Source: Kryptolebias marmoratus
Taxonomy: Eukaryota > Chordata > Actinopteri > Cyprinodontiformes > Rivulidae
Reading direction: 5' to 3'
Assembly (NCBI RefSeq): GCF_001649575.2
Contig: NC_051436.1
Location: 7,850,275-7,914,274 of the forward strand
Length of the DNA stretch: 64,000 bases
The notes under the pieces are model-generated. The model saw only the letters and a program-made list of their open reading frames with translations, was not told where the DNA came from and made no database searches. A program made the position numbers and the translations under genes. Positions 24,411 through 36,034 of the stretch are shown here, piece by piece. Numbering within the stretch: the stretch's first letter is position 1; each line of letters starts with the position of its first letter.

Positions 24411-24574
24411 TCAAGAATCATTACGTATTTTGGGTTTGAATGCAACACTTGTGTTTACTGACAGCTTGGTGTAAACTTTTCACTGGCTCGCATGTTTGCT
24501 GTGACAGCACCCTGTTCTCCGTCTGCGTCCCATCAACCAACTCGAGTAATTTCAAACATATTGATTCCCAGAGC

Positions 24575-24865
24575 CCTGACACAGATGGCTGCCACGTCTG
24601 AAGAGCATGTGCTCGGCGTTTAACAGCTCAAGGTTATTTAAAGGGATGTGCTAACTTTGCCCTTTTCACTGCCCCAATAAATTCTGTCTGCTTCAGTGGG
24701 TCTTTGAGCATGACGTGGATGCTTGATGTTGGGCCAATCAATGGCCAAAAAATGCACTTGCCATGCTTTTGTCTCCTGTTTTTCATCTGAACAGCTTGTA
24801 CTGAGGTGTCTCAGGTGACTTTTTCCCCCCCTTCTTGTCTCCCAACAATCTCCCAGAGGGCAGCC
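24575..24865 (+). promoter_or_regulatory. myoz2: Candidate MYOZ2 promoter and 5' UTR
   Basis: Upstream of the start codon are a TATA-like tatttaaag (24635-24643) and E-box motifs CAGATG (24582) and CATGTG (24606), an arrangement usual in muscle promoters. Transcription would start near 24665, leaving about 200 bases of leader. These motifs are short and common, so the call is tentative. Confidence 0.3.
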
Positions 24866-24947
24866 ATGTCGCAGTTCTCCACCATGACAACTAGGGAAAA
24901 GAAAATGCAGGCAGCAGCAATCTGCAGGGAAGTTCACGGCCAGGAAG
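24866..24947 (+). CDS. myoz2: MYOZ2 exon 1 (coding part)
   Basis: ATG in gccATGt context; encodes [20 protein letters not shown] followed by REVHGQE. Donor gaag|gtacct, phase 1. Confidence 0.88.
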
Positions 24948-27900
24948 GTACCTGAATGCATCATCATCTCCCACTATTGTCGCATTTATTCTTTGCTTTA
25001 GATTTCACTTTCACCTTCTCTTCTTATATATAATTAGGTTTGTGAGTTAAAAAGAATAGTTTAATTTATTTGGAGTCATGTGAAGTTCTTACAAACAGTC
25101 AATGTCTTACCTGTAGTTGATAACAATCAGTGGGCTCTAAATGTGGAGAAGCTAAGTGGATTGTTGCCATCTTAAATACAATCATCAACTATCTCCTAAA
25201 ATATAAAATGGTCCCATATTTGAAACTAAAAAGCTGTGTTTCTAATTAAATCAATAAGGAATATTCTTTTGAATGTTGCCTTTTTAAAATCTGTTTATAG
25301 ATGAGAAATAACACAGGTCAGGTAGTTTGGCACAATTCAAAGGAGTTCTTGAATGACCTCAGTTTGGAGAAACAGAGCAGTTCTGATCAAAATGAGAACC
25401 TAACGGCTAGTCAGAGTGGGACAAAGACCAAAATCTAAAATGTTTTAAGATGACAGCAATCCATTACGGTGTTAGCCCCACTCAGATTCGCCGTTAACTT
25501 GTCAATCTGGTCAAAATAAAACTCAAACTGAGCTATCTACAACAGGTAAGATATTAACTGTTCATAACCTTTCCACAGAATCCCACTTCAAAAGATCTCA
25601 GCTAGTTGTTCACACTTCATAGAAGACCTTTGGCCATAATTTTCTAGTGCAACAGATGCCCGCCTTCTCCAGTCTATATAAATAAGTAAATAAATCCTTT
25701 TACAAGCCAAAGAAACGAACCCCTTTTGTTGTTGTCCTTTGAACACGCTATTTCAGGGCGAGAACAACTGTGTGACTCGGAGTATGGAGAGTTCGAAGGC
25801 TACTGACAGCTGAAAGATATTCTGGCATATTATGCATCTCATGACATCTCTATGATCAGCATTCAGCATAAGGAGCAAACGGCAAAACAAACGTCAGGCG
25901 GGAGCTGATGGATAATTCCTTTTTCATCCTGCTGGCAGAAACGCCATGTCAGCAGTCTATGCAGAGGGCTTTTTATATATTTTTTATTTAGCAACTTTTG
26001 ATTGATTGGTGTGAGTTCTTAGGTCTGTTGCCTCTTCTCGTGTTTCTCAGATGCACAGATGGATCTTGGGAAAAAAGTGAGCGTGCCCAAAGACATCATG
26101 CTGGAGGAGCTGTCTTTGGCCTCCAACCGGGGCTCCCGGCTCTTCAAAATGCGCCAGAGACGCTCGGAAAAGTACACTTTCGAGAACCTCCAGAATGAAG
26201 CCAACGAGCAACTCAGTGTAAGAAAATATTCACAAAACATTTTTCAGTTATAAGCGAAAGAACTGGTGTGTGCAGCGGCTCCACTAAAGATTAAAAAAAA
26301 AGGTTTGTGCTCTTCTGAAGCTTGCTTCTGTATTTAACACATTATATATTGTTTCCAGAGGCCCCTCAAATCCTTAAGTGTAAAAAAATAAAAATTAACT
26401 GAGCCACTCATTGAGTCCAGCATTCATATCTACAAAATGCAAATCCCAGCTTTTTTTCCCCCCACTTTATTTTATCTAAACAAAAGCTTATGTGTAAACA
26501 GTTTGCAACAAAAGCAGCTTAAGCTCTTAATTATTGAGCTTTACTTGAAAGATGGATTGTTAGCTTGGGAAAAAATTATATGCTCTGCTGTCTTAACTCT
26601 TTTTCTGTGTCCAGCTTTTTTTTTTTACATACATGAGAGACATGCTGAAGTTTGGATTTATCTCCAGATACAATACAATTCCATTTGATACGATAATGCA
26701 ATGGAATACAATACGATATGACTAATATGTTTGGGATTCACTGCAATCTTGCACTGCAGTATTGCACAACCTCCAATACATCTAGCCTTTGGAGTGGAGA
26801 CGGAGTTTGGAGGTTTCTTTTTGTTTCAATCAATATTGAAATGCTGATATTTATATTTGTGGATTTAGTTTTTTTTAATGCTGTGATTGGCCGTGGGAAT
26901 TTCAGTCTGACTGTGTCTTCCCAATGTAGTTATCTACTTTCCATTCTCTGTGTTTTCCCCTTTATTCTGAAAAACACTGGCAGAGTTACTTACAGGGAGA
27001 TTAGGGCTTGAAGTGTTTACTTGAGTTCCTGTACAGACGTGGAGCAGCACACAGTAAAACTCTTCCAGCAGGTCATAAGTGTCTTTATTAATGTCCCTTT
27101 GTGAACGTGTGGGCAATGTGCCAAGCCGGCTTTTTTTCCCCCATGCAGCCTGACCTGTTCGTGTATAAAGCAATTTATATTCCAGAGTTCTCTATAACAT
27201 TTAATCAAGCTGAACTACATTTCTCTTGGTTACATCTAATTAATAAGCAGCACTTTTTCAAACCCTCTTTCCTTTGTGTGTGTGTGTTTGTGTGTTTTAG
27301 CCCTCTTGCCCGCTTGAAATCTGTAGATAAAATAATTGTTCTGCTCCAGCTAGAGAAGCTTCTCCCTTCAACTCTGGAGGAAGAAAGACCCACAAATCTC
27401 GGTTTATTTATTGCTCTGGGCGATAGAAAGATTTTGTTTCAAGTTGTCAACATTTCCTGAGGAAGTGCCGAAGTAAATCATCCTAAATATCCTTCAGAGG
27501 GATGAAAGCGGGGAGCCTGGGCTGATGTACACTTTATCCCAGCCAAGAAAACAATGTCCACAGCGTTAACAGAAAAAAAAAGCACAAGCAGGCAGCTGCT
27601 GTGTTTCGGTGGAAAACGTGGAAAGTTGTCATATTTCAACCCATTAGGATGAAAAACACCAACCGCAAAAAGTAAAAAAAGCAAGCCTTGATCACAAACT
27701 TATCCAGATGGCTTATTCATCATCTACAAGTTAATGTGTGTCAAAAATGAATTACAGGATCTCGTTACGCCCCTTATAAAGATTATATTACAATATATGA
27801 AGTCGTGCTTGCTTCCTTGCTGTGTAAACGCTGATTTAAAATTGAAATTGCTTTCCTGTTTTTGTACTTTTACACATTTTTTGCAATCTCACTACATAAT

Positions 27901-30900
27901 CCTGCATTCGCGCTATTTTAGCCATTGATGTATCAAAACGTTCAGCTCATTCAGGAGATGGATGCTCCGACTTTTGGCTTTTGTAACTCCTATACTTTTC
28001 AAAATATTTCACTTTATTTACAAACATTTCCCCTAAAGAAACACACTAGGATCCCTTTACTTATTTGGGAAAAATGTAGATTTTAAAATTTGGATGATTA
28101 ACAGGCTTCTACAGAACATGAAGACATAATTTAACTGCTGAATCAGGTGTGTTGGAGCAGAATGAATATCATAATAATTGTGCGATGTGAAGTTATTGAC
28201 AATGTAAAGGTATATAAATTAGCAGTCACATGAAATGCTGTTATAGTTGTTTAATACGGCTGCAAACCACTTGGTCATGGTCCTGCTAAAATTAGCCATT
28301 AGCTCAGAATTAAACTCTATTTCTTCAAACTGAAGTCATTCAAGGAACTAGGGACAAAACGTAAGACAAAATTTGTTGTTAACCTTTCCACATAACCCCA
28401 CATTTCAGACAACATATTTTTGAAATAGGTTTGAATTTTTTTTCTTCTTAGCTCCACTGACCTCCTTGACCTCTTCTTTTAGAACAGAGAGGTCTTCCAA
28501 AGTGAGAACGAGGACGCTGCAGGCGGACACACAAGTGAGAATAACCTGAGTGTTGACCAGCCATCTAAAGTGACATCTAACACACCAGATACAAAAATGG
28601 AGCCAAATCCAAGCAGTATTGCCCCGGGTAAGTAACACTGCTGATACACTACACTGTAACAGGTTTGAAGAAGCTATAAAACCAAGCTGCAGTCATACAC
28701 GCTGGCTAAAACTGGACAGTAGATTAGTGCTCAACTCTCTGGCCTTTAATGGAGCCAATTTCACTTAAATTAACATGTTTTCTTTATTAATAATAAAAAA
28801 AAAGACATTTATTCAGTAAATGTTGAGCCAGTATTCACAATATTGTTTTCCTGCTACTTTTGGATGTTTTCTGGGCTGCAACTACTTCAGCACACTTTTA
28901 GTTAATTTAGCCATCTACTCTTTTGTTATTTCAGCCTTTAGCTTTTATTTATTTATTTTTTTAAGTTTAATAATTTGATTTTAGCTTTTTCAACAAATTA
29001 CAAATGCAGTAAGATCTCTTCAAATCCTCGTTCTCCTTGTAATCTACGTCAGTAAACCTGCTTCATTTTTAGCGTTTAACTACTGGTTTGCTCATTTTAG
29101 CTTTTAGCTATTATTCTGTTGGGTTTAGCTTTTAGCCACTGTTGTTAATATTTAAGCTTTCAGCTACTGCTTTGCTGGTCTTAGCTTTTAGCTACCGTTC
29201 TGCTGGTTTGAGACTTGATCTTTGGCTAATTTTAGTTTTTGGCTGTTGTTTTGCTCGGATTGTTTTAATTTTAACAACTCACTTTCAGCTCCATAAACAA
29301 ATTTCAGCGACGTTTTGCTGCGAGACTAACCCGATCTCTGATTTCACGCTGTAGTTTTTTCTAGTGTGCCTTGAATTGTTTATGATATGGAAACTATGAA
29401 GTGCAGGTTTAGCTGTTTACAGAGAGTCTGAGAGGATGGGCTGTGTCCAGAGTACTGGATGTTTTGATAAGGATTCAACTGTTTCTCCTTCTTTGTTCAG
29501 ACGCAGCCTTTGATCACATTGGAAGACATTTTGGTTACATGTTTTTTTTTTTATTCTCCCTTTTTTTCTTCATCCTACACTCACTTTAAAACCTTCATTC
29601 CTTCACATATTTAACCCCTCCGTGTTCTGATCATGCTAAGACTTTTGCATTTCTACCCACAGGATGTGTTTCCTGTTTGCCCCTTGTGCCACTGATACCA
29701 TCTGCTTTGCGCTCACTTCCTCCCTCGTGTCGAGGTTCTGACCAGTTGACAGAAAACTCAGTACTGATTTAGGGATGAGTTGGAGTGAAGGGNATTTCTG
29801 GACCAGACACCACCGGACATGTCTGAATGGATCTGAATGAAGTCACTCCAGCGGTAGTAGAAATTAGGCCAAAGTGCGTTTGGTATCGAATGGTACAAAG
29901 CCTTAAAATAGCCCCACTACCTCCAAGTTTCATGTTACTTTTAATGCTAGAAACATTTCAGAACCAGGTGATGGTCAAACATAGTGACTTCTAACATTGT
30001 TGGCAAAATATCTCATGAACCACTGGACAGATTTTAATGAAACTCACAGAAAGCCCCACAACTCATCAACGTTAGCAAACACAAAAAATGGCAAAAACCA
30101 CACTACCATACCAAACTAAAATTTGGTGTGGTAGAAGTTGAGTCACCCCCAACTCATACCCTGAATGCAAGCATTTATTCGAGAGCTTTCAAAACTTTCT
30201 TCCCACATGAGTCAAATGTGTCTTTAGTCTCAAGATTTGAAAACTCTTTTCTCTTCTTTAAGTCTCTGTATTTTCATCTCCGCATGAATCCGGGTGTGGA
30301 GCAGCAGCAGCTCAACCAACCACAACAACAAAATTCCTCTTCCTCAGACAACTTTTTTCACAAAAATGTTTTGTTCTAGATTCTCCCCCCAAAAATCTGT
30401 AAACCTCCCCTCAGGTTTTGTCCGGCGCCTCCTGCTTCCTCCTGAGAGCAAAGCATAAACTCAGGAAGGTGAAGGGGGGGGAGGGGGTTGTTCTTTGTGA
30501 GAGGTTAGGACTTGACTCAACACCGATGTTATGTAATGCACGAGCTTGGAGAGCCCCCCTCTGACTTGGTTTGAAGAATAGTGCTTTAGATAGGCCTCTC
30601 CCTTCAACACATATGAACTCTGCNNNNNNNNNNNNNNNNNNNNNNNNNNNNNNNNNNNNNNNNNNNNNNNNNNNNNNNNNNNNNNNNNNNNNNNNNNNNN
30701 NNNNNNNNNNNNNNNNNNNNNNNNNNNNNGGGGGGGAGTACAGGCAGGTGTGTACATGTAGATAAACATGATGTCCACTGGTTTATTTCACTCTGAACCT
30801 CAACAAAGAGGGAAAAGAAAAGCCGGTGAACAATCCAAAACACTGTTTGCCTTTTCCATCACATCAGTACATCACACCGTATGAGCTCCATTGCAAACTT

Positions 30901-32817
30901 CTTTTTCCTTCGGCTGTTCCCTTTTCAAGGGTCGCCACAGCGACTCATCCTCCTCCATCTCACTCTGTCTTCCCTAATAGTAGCTAAAACCTAAAGAAAG
31001 CATAAGCAGACAAAAATAGAGCAGGTATGCTGAAGCACATTCCAAAAAGACCAATGTTTTGCTTTTTTTAAGAATTAAAGAGATCTTGATGTATTTATAT
31101 AGGAAAATATTTGTAAATAAAGTTCAATAGTTTCAAAAGTAAAAAAGTAAAAAAAAAAAAAAATCATTGCACTCATCTCTGGAATGAGATGAACATTTTA
31201 TCTGATATATCTAGATGGTCAAAACAGCACAATGTATGTAGAAGTACATAAATTAAAACAAACAAACATGAAAAACACTCGTGTAAATGCTGGACAAAAC
31301 AAAAACTCAAACCGTGACAAGAAATGCTAAATGCTTTCAATCTGACTGGAATAAAAAAGGGCCTTATTTGACATCGATGTTGTATAATTTGCTCAGGATA
31401 TGGAGGTCCTCTGAAAGACATCCCTCCAGAAAGGTTCAACAGTACAGCTGTGCCAAAGTCATACCACTCACCCTGGGAGCAGGCCATCATCAATGACCCA
31501 GCTTTGGCCGACACACTCATCCCCCACATGCCTGAGCTGGAGCCCCGGACAAACCTGCCAAGATATAAAAGCTTCAACAGGTAACACCTACACAGGTGGA
31601 TCAATAAAAAAGAAATGTCAAACCCATGTGTACTGACATATTAATTACTATTATTAATTGTAAAACTGCATTTTAAATGCCAAATTAGGTGTTGCCACTA
31701 AAAGTAATAAGCATTTCTTAAATATGCGTTCTTTAAAGATATGAAAATATGTTAGTGTTAATTTTTCTCGTTTCTTTGGTTGTTTTTTAAAGGTTTGAGG
31801 GGTTAGATTCTAAAATTTTCAGTTACACAAGAGTCAGACACAAATAACCAACCAATTATTGTTGGCTTTATTTTCGACCACCATTGTTGCTATTTAATTG
31901 TTGCATGTACTCTATTGATGGTACCATCTGTTGTTGTTTTGGATTTATTATTTTCAAGGTTTAAGTTTGGAGAATCCAAAAGACAAATGAGGTTGAATGA
32001 CGCTCATTATTAGACAAGTCGAGGTCATTTTGAGACCTACATTAAATAGATTACGGTGGCTCTACCAAGGTAAATATACAAAGTTAATTTTTCTTTTAGC
32101 CCATAAATCACTTGCAAAAAGGTCATGGAGGGATAAAACTAAATTTAGTTGGTTGCAATCTGCTGCTTCACCACTAGATGTCAACAAATCCTACATGTTT
32201 TTCTAGTAATTGTTGACAATAAGCTCACCAAAGTTTAGCTATGGGGACCATCGTTGGGATTGCACTAAGAGGCTAATTTCTTCAGCTATTGTGTGCTAGA
32301 TAAAAAATGTGAAAGCTAAACTGGTAATGTACTGTATGTATTTTAAATTAAACTATTTTATCATTTTAGCTTTCAATTTTTGAACAGTTTTGCTGTGATT
32401 TATAGGGTATAAAAATGCTTAAGAGGCAAATGTATAGTTCTTTCTTGTTCCTTTTTTCAGTGATTCAGTCTCACAGTTTACCTCCTGGTCAAATCTTGAC
32501 TTTAATTAGTTGCATCACTTCAGATGTCACTGCAGTTTTTCTCATTAGCACATGACGGCCACTGTTAACACTGCCGCTCTGTCGCCTTCAGGGTGGCAAC
32601 GCCTTTCGGTGGCTTCAGCAAGGCACCGCGACCGACGCCTGTCGCACCCCTCCAGGTAGAGATCCTCCCGGAGGTCCTGCCGCTGCAGGAGGATTGTTCC
32701 GTTAATCGGCCCTCCTTCAACAGGGCGGCTCTGGGATGGGTTTCGACAGGTGGTCCAGTCCCATTCCTTACTGCCTCAACTGAGCCAGAGGTCATCCCTG
32801 AGTCAGAAGACCTTTGA
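24866..32817 (+). CDS. myoz2: Myozenin-2 (calsarcin-1 / FATZ-2), complete
   Basis: Z-disc protein of cardiac and slow muscle that in mammals tethers calcineurin to alpha-actinin and also binds filamin C and telethonin. Five exons (24866-24947, 26051-26217, 28483-28627, 31397-31580, 32592-32817) join in frame to 804 bases, 267 residues; human has 264. The N-terminal block [19 protein letters not shown], then [18 protein letters not shown] (residues about 31-73), is nearly identical to human. The C-terminal half has [25 protein letters not shown] and the final ESEDL, the class III PDZ-binding tail known in this family. Ser49 (human Ser48, a reported cardiomyopathy site) is conserved. The start is set by [15 protein letters not shown] and the conserved EVHG; a second Met at residue 7 is possible. 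Confidence 0.95.
24948..26050 (+). other. MYOZ2 intron 1
   Basis: GT..AG. 25450-25620 is a copy of the 'ctacaacaggtaagat' repeat family. 25750-25930 is unique, less AT-rich sequence (gagcaaacggcaaaacaaac, catattatgcatctcatgac) that could be an intronic regulatory element; not testable here. Confidence 0.7.
25450..25620 (+). repeat. Interspersed repeat, 'ctacaacaggtaagat' family
   Basis: 'gacagcaatccat', 'gccgttaacttgtcaatctggtcaaaat', 'ctatctacaacaggtaagat' and 'aaaagatct' in the same order as at 34100, 36710 and 38090. Confidence 0.8.
26051..26217 (+). CDS. myoz2: MYOZ2 exon 2
   Basis: Acceptor tttctcag, donor cagt|gtaaga. Phase 1 in, phase 0 out. Carries the most conserved N-terminal block of the family ([34 protein letters not shown]). 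Confidence 0.95.
27880..28090. repeat. Fragment of the TTTAGCTTTTAGC-associated repeat
   Basis: 'ttttttgcaatctcactacataatcc..gcgctattttagcc' and 'gtaactcctatac..actttatttacaaacat' match 10738-10835. Confidence 0.65.
28240..28410 (+). repeat. Interspersed repeat, 'ctacaacaggtaagat' family (diverged)
   Basis: 'ctgcaaaccacttgg', 'aaaattagccattagctcagaattaaactctatttcttcaaactgaagtcattcaa', 'aacctttccac', as in the 36710 and 38090 copies. The donor-like core is changed to 'aaacgtaagac'. Confidence 0.65.
28483..28627 (+). CDS. myoz2: MYOZ2 exon 3
   Basis: Acceptor cttcttttag, donor ccccgg|gtaagt. Phase 0 in, phase 1 out. Encodes a low-conservation linker ending [15 protein letters not shown], matching the human PPNPDNIAPG position. 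Confidence 0.87.
28850..29330. repeat. Degenerate TTTAGCTTTTAGCTA tandem array with shared flank
   Basis: Flank 'tctgggctgcaactacttcagcacactttt' and 'agatctcttcaaat' match the 2870-3015 copy; the array follows. Confidence 0.75.
29995..30210 (+). repeat. Interspersed repeat, 'gtagctgagagtc' family
   Basis: 'ggcaaaatatctcatgaaccactggacagattttaatgaaactca' then 'ctaaaatttggtgtggtaga' and 'gagctttcaaaact'. Confidence 0.8.
30624..30729. other. Assembly gap (106 N)
   Basis: Run of unknown bases bordered on the right by seven or more G. A G-rich tract also lies just upstream (30473-30487), so polymerase or assembly trouble at G-runs is a likely cause. ORFs read through it are meaningless. Confidence 0.98.
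30903..30965. repeat. Fish interspersed repeat scrap
   Basis: 'ccttcggctgttcccttttcaagggtcgccacagcgactcatcc' is a frequently seen element of fish genomes; too short to classify. Confidence 0.5.
31397..31580 (+). CDS. myoz2: MYOZ2 exon 4
   Basis: Acceptor tgctcag, donor caacag|gtaaca. Phase 1 in, phase 2 out. Encodes [20 protein letters not shown] and [11 protein letters not shown], close to human [20 protein letters not shown] and SPWEQAISNDP; it falls in the part of the family reported to bind alpha-actinin, filamin and calcineurin. Confidence 0.95.
31581..32591 (+). other. MYOZ2 intron 4
   Basis: GT..AG, 1.0 kb of AT-rich sequence with no recognised repeat or exon. Confidence 0.8.
32592..32817 (+). 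CDS. myoz2: MYOZ2 exon 5
   Basis: Acceptor cgccttcag, stop tga at 32815. Encodes [12 protein letters not shown], a diverged middle, [19 protein letters not shown] and the C-terminal [13 protein letters not shown]. The last five residues are identical to human. Confidence 0.95.
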
Positions 32818-33119
32818 ACCCACGAAGAGTCACACAGGGATGCTTCACCAAAGGTTATTATTATGGGCCTTTTGTTGGATGGGTAGCATTACTTTCAGAG
32901 AAGAGAGAGAGAATCTGAAGATACATCATGTTGGATGTTATGTTGCTAGTTCAGGTTAGCGGGGTTGTTGCTTTTTTTTTCAATGTTAACTTTTGCACTG
33001 CAGGTAAACTAATAATATATAACATTGTACAGTAAAATAACAAAGTACTGGAGTAAAAAAAAAAAAGTTTATTTATTTGCAGAAGTGTGTTTGACTTTGC
33101 AGTTGCAAAGCTTTTGCTC

Positions 33120-33125
33120 AATAAA
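33120..33125 (+). terminator. myoz2: MYOZ2 poly(A) signal
   Basis: AATAAA in gctcaataaagtgg, about 300 bases after the stop codon and followed by T/G-rich sequence. Confidence 0.65.
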
Positions 33126-34089
33126 GTGGTCCAGATTGCAACAGAAACAATCCTGTGATTGTTAGTTTTTTTCTTTCAACACCAGGCCACTCACACTGTT
33201 TCTAAAATCAAATGTCTTCAGGCAAAGATTCAGATTTTTAACCAATTTCTAAAGAATGCTCTGATCAGGATTTTTTTGTCCCTGACACCAATAGGAAACA
33301 TTTTAGATTAGGACAGACACAGGAAAATATGATACCAGTGTTTCTTTATTTTACTATCTTAGACACATTTACCAGGAAAAAATGTTTCAAGAGGTCTTTT
33401 TTAGCTTTTTTTCATGATCTTATTCCATGTGAGTGAACCCCGAGTGGCTAAATCCACAGGTTAAATCCACTCATTTGACCTTTTTGTCAAATCTTAAACT
33501 GTGGTTATAGTTTAAGAGTTGATATCTGGAGCATTAAGTTATACTGGTAGTTGCAGGTTTGTTGTGTGTGTGCACTTTACCGCACAAAGCAGACCAATCA
33601 AAATGTAATAAGAAAGGAAGACACACCAATGCGTCAGGTAAAAAAAGAGCAGCGCCAAAGCCTGAACAGAAAGGTCACGGTTGTGATGGGTCAGATCTCA
33701 CTGGAGGCGAAATCTGTCAGTCACTCTAACAAGAACCTCTGGTTTGACATCTGGTTGGAAAATTAGCCCAGTGGCTTGCAAAGAAAAGCAAAAAGCATGT
33801 TGTTTTTTGACTGGTGTGGGTCCATTGGTAATTTTCTACTAGCAACTCATATGAATCTTACACATAAGAATCCTCAAGTTAGCTAGCCAGCTACAAAATG
33901 GATGGTTACAGATTCTAGGGTTATTTGCCAGTGAAAATAGCAGCAGCTAGCTGTAGCACTTTCAGTGCATGTATATTATATTTCTGCCAAAATAATCATG
34001 AAGTTGAAATAAACGTAAGTCAGCGTAAAGTTTTATAAACAGTGTTTATAACAACTGCTACAGTTGTTATCAACAGATTTGAGTTGTTT

Positions 34090-34260
34090 TAGCACAGCAG
34101 CAATCCACTTTTCTTCTAGGACCAGGTGTTAGGTCGTCAGTCCGGTCAAAATTAAAGTCTCCTCTCCAAACTGAGGTCTACAACAGGTAAGATATTAAGC
34201 GTTTATAACCTTTTCCACACAGCTTCATTTTTAAAAAGATCTGAACTGTCACATCTTGTT
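34090..34260 (+). repeat. Interspersed repeat, 'ctacaacaggtaagat' family
   Basis: 'agcaatccacttt', 'cgtcagtccggtcaaaattaaagtct', 'ctacaacaggtaagatatta', 'aaaaagatctgaact'. Confidence 0.8.
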
Positions 34261-36034
34261 CGCAATCAAAGAAATCACATATGTTAACGTAGATTCTCAG
34301 CCATTCAGGACATGTAGGAGTTTTTTTCCAAATAGGTGACTGTACTTTTCTTCTCTCTGGGAAAAGTTTTGCCTCTTGTTTGAGGAGTTTTCCCAGTTCG
34401 GACTAAAAAAAAGGCAGAGTTCTAAGCTTTTAAACTATAGTGAGCGACTCTGTTTATGTGAGCCGAACTCTCGCATGACACAACACAGGGGAGCCTGCTC
34501 CTTAGGCCAAGACCAGCAGTCCAACTACATGTCATGGAGAAAAGAACACACTTTTGAGGGGGGGGGGTGTCAACTCACACCATGCACGTGACCATGACAT
34601 CTCTCATGTGGACCAGGCTAACAAAGGTCCTAAGGACCCTCATGTAGGAAGGGAAGAGAGGGAGTGTGATTTGCATGCGAGTTCAGCAAGCCAAAAAATG
34701 ACACCGCAGTTTAAAATCTCGGCGCTCCGTACTTCACATCAAACACATTTTCAATGAGAAAACGAACAAACAAACAAACAAAAAAAAGTCCATTAATAAT
34801 ATTCTAAAAAAAATGCCTTTTTAAAATAAAGTAGACAAAGTATCTGCAATTTAGTGCAATAAATCAAAACAAATGAATGTGATTTGTTAGAAATAGCCTC
34901 ACTAGACACAATCCCTAAGACGGACAGCACCCAAAATGCCAAGTGCATTAGGTTATTTGCTCTTTAGGTAATCATGAACGCTGTCTCCTCAACTGCTGCT
35001 CCTTGGAGTGAAGAGGGACACATTTCTCAGAAGCTGGGGATGTCTTCTCCTTTCCCAAATCTGAATTAGGAAATGTTCCTTGGATTTCTGAAAGCCATGT
35101 GACTAAGTCCAGCGTCAGCATTCCTCGCCTCTGTCAAAAGGCCTCTGGAATGCACAGCTCCCGGTGCCACTCCCTTCTCGAGTCATACTAAATTCCTCCG
35201 GCTGGCCTCTTCCAGGGGAACCGTGTGCGGCAAACCACTGGCAACACGGTGCCAGCAGCTGTGCCAAATACCACCGAAAATATGGAGCATTGTTTATCAC
35301 GAGGAGACATGAACTTGCTATGAACTTTGAAGAGCAGAGGTTATAAAAAATGCAGCAGTGGAAATATTATCAGTTGGAGCAGTAGCGTTGGCTGAGGGTT
35401 GAGGAGCCAGATGAGTGGATAATTAATCTCAAAATGCAACTGGTTTCCCCTTAAGCTTATTTTCCTCTGCATGCAATACCAAAGAAGGATTTGGAGATGG
35501 ATTACAGTTTACATCTAGAGTTTACTCAGAACCTCAGAGGTACTTAACAGAGGGTTTAATTTTTATTATATATTGCTGATTCAACTCTTGTAAAGTATAA
35601 TAAGTTAAATCTTTTAAAATGGAATTATGTGTAAAGGTTATCAGCCTTTAATATATCTAGCTATTGTAGATAGCTCTTTGAAAGACATGTTTGGGCATAA
35701 AAAGGGTATATTTCCCATCAGAGTGATGAGCTAATGGATAGTCAGATCAGCACCCAGACCAAAGTAGATTGATGTTTTAAAACAGCTCTAATTTTAAAAA
35801 GATTATAGATAGAACGCTATTTTAAAAACCTTTACACAACCATCAGTTTTACATTACATGAAAGTTTTGGCAGAACATTTTTACAATATTCCTACCAAAA
35901 GTGCCCTAGGCTGCACTGGAGGTGCTACAGTTAGCTGTTACTATTCACATTTAAAAATAACCATAGAGTTTAATGTGAATAATTGTGTTATGTGAAATAA
36001 TCATTTTATCTTTTGACCCACAAAATAAAAGTAT

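Larger units (their letters stand above)
19774..24600. other. SYNPO2 3' flank and SYNPO2-MYOZ2 intergenic region
   Basis: No coding exon recognised. Holds a complete MITE (20051-20235), an ATAAT-type simple repeat (22860-23010), an ATCC array (23046-23088) with a repeat tail, and two copies of the 'gtagctgagagtc' family. 21600-21850 is a unique, TAAT-containing stretch that looks less repetitive and could be regulatory; that is a guess. Confidence 0.6.
26218..28482 (+). other. MYOZ2 intron 2
   Basis: GT..AG, about 2.3 kb. Includes a piece of the TTTAGCTTTTAGC-associated repeat (27880-28090) and a copy of the 'gtaagat' family (28240-28410). No exon-like segment noticed. Confidence 0.75.
28628..31396 (+). 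other. MYOZ2 intron 3, with an assembly gap
   Basis: GT..AG, 2.8 kb. Contains the TTTAGCTTTTAGC array (28850-29330), a family copy (29995-30210), one ambiguous base at 29793, a G-rich tract and a run of N (30624-30729), and a fish repeat scrap (30903-30965). Confidence 0.8.

Noticed and set aside
30461..30843. ORFs that run through the unknown bases
   Set aside because: Mostly X residues across the assembly gap; no evidence of coding.
31173..31604. 143-codon minus-strand ORF
   Set aside because: Shadow of MYOZ2 exon 4, whose sense frame has intact splice sites and close human similarity.
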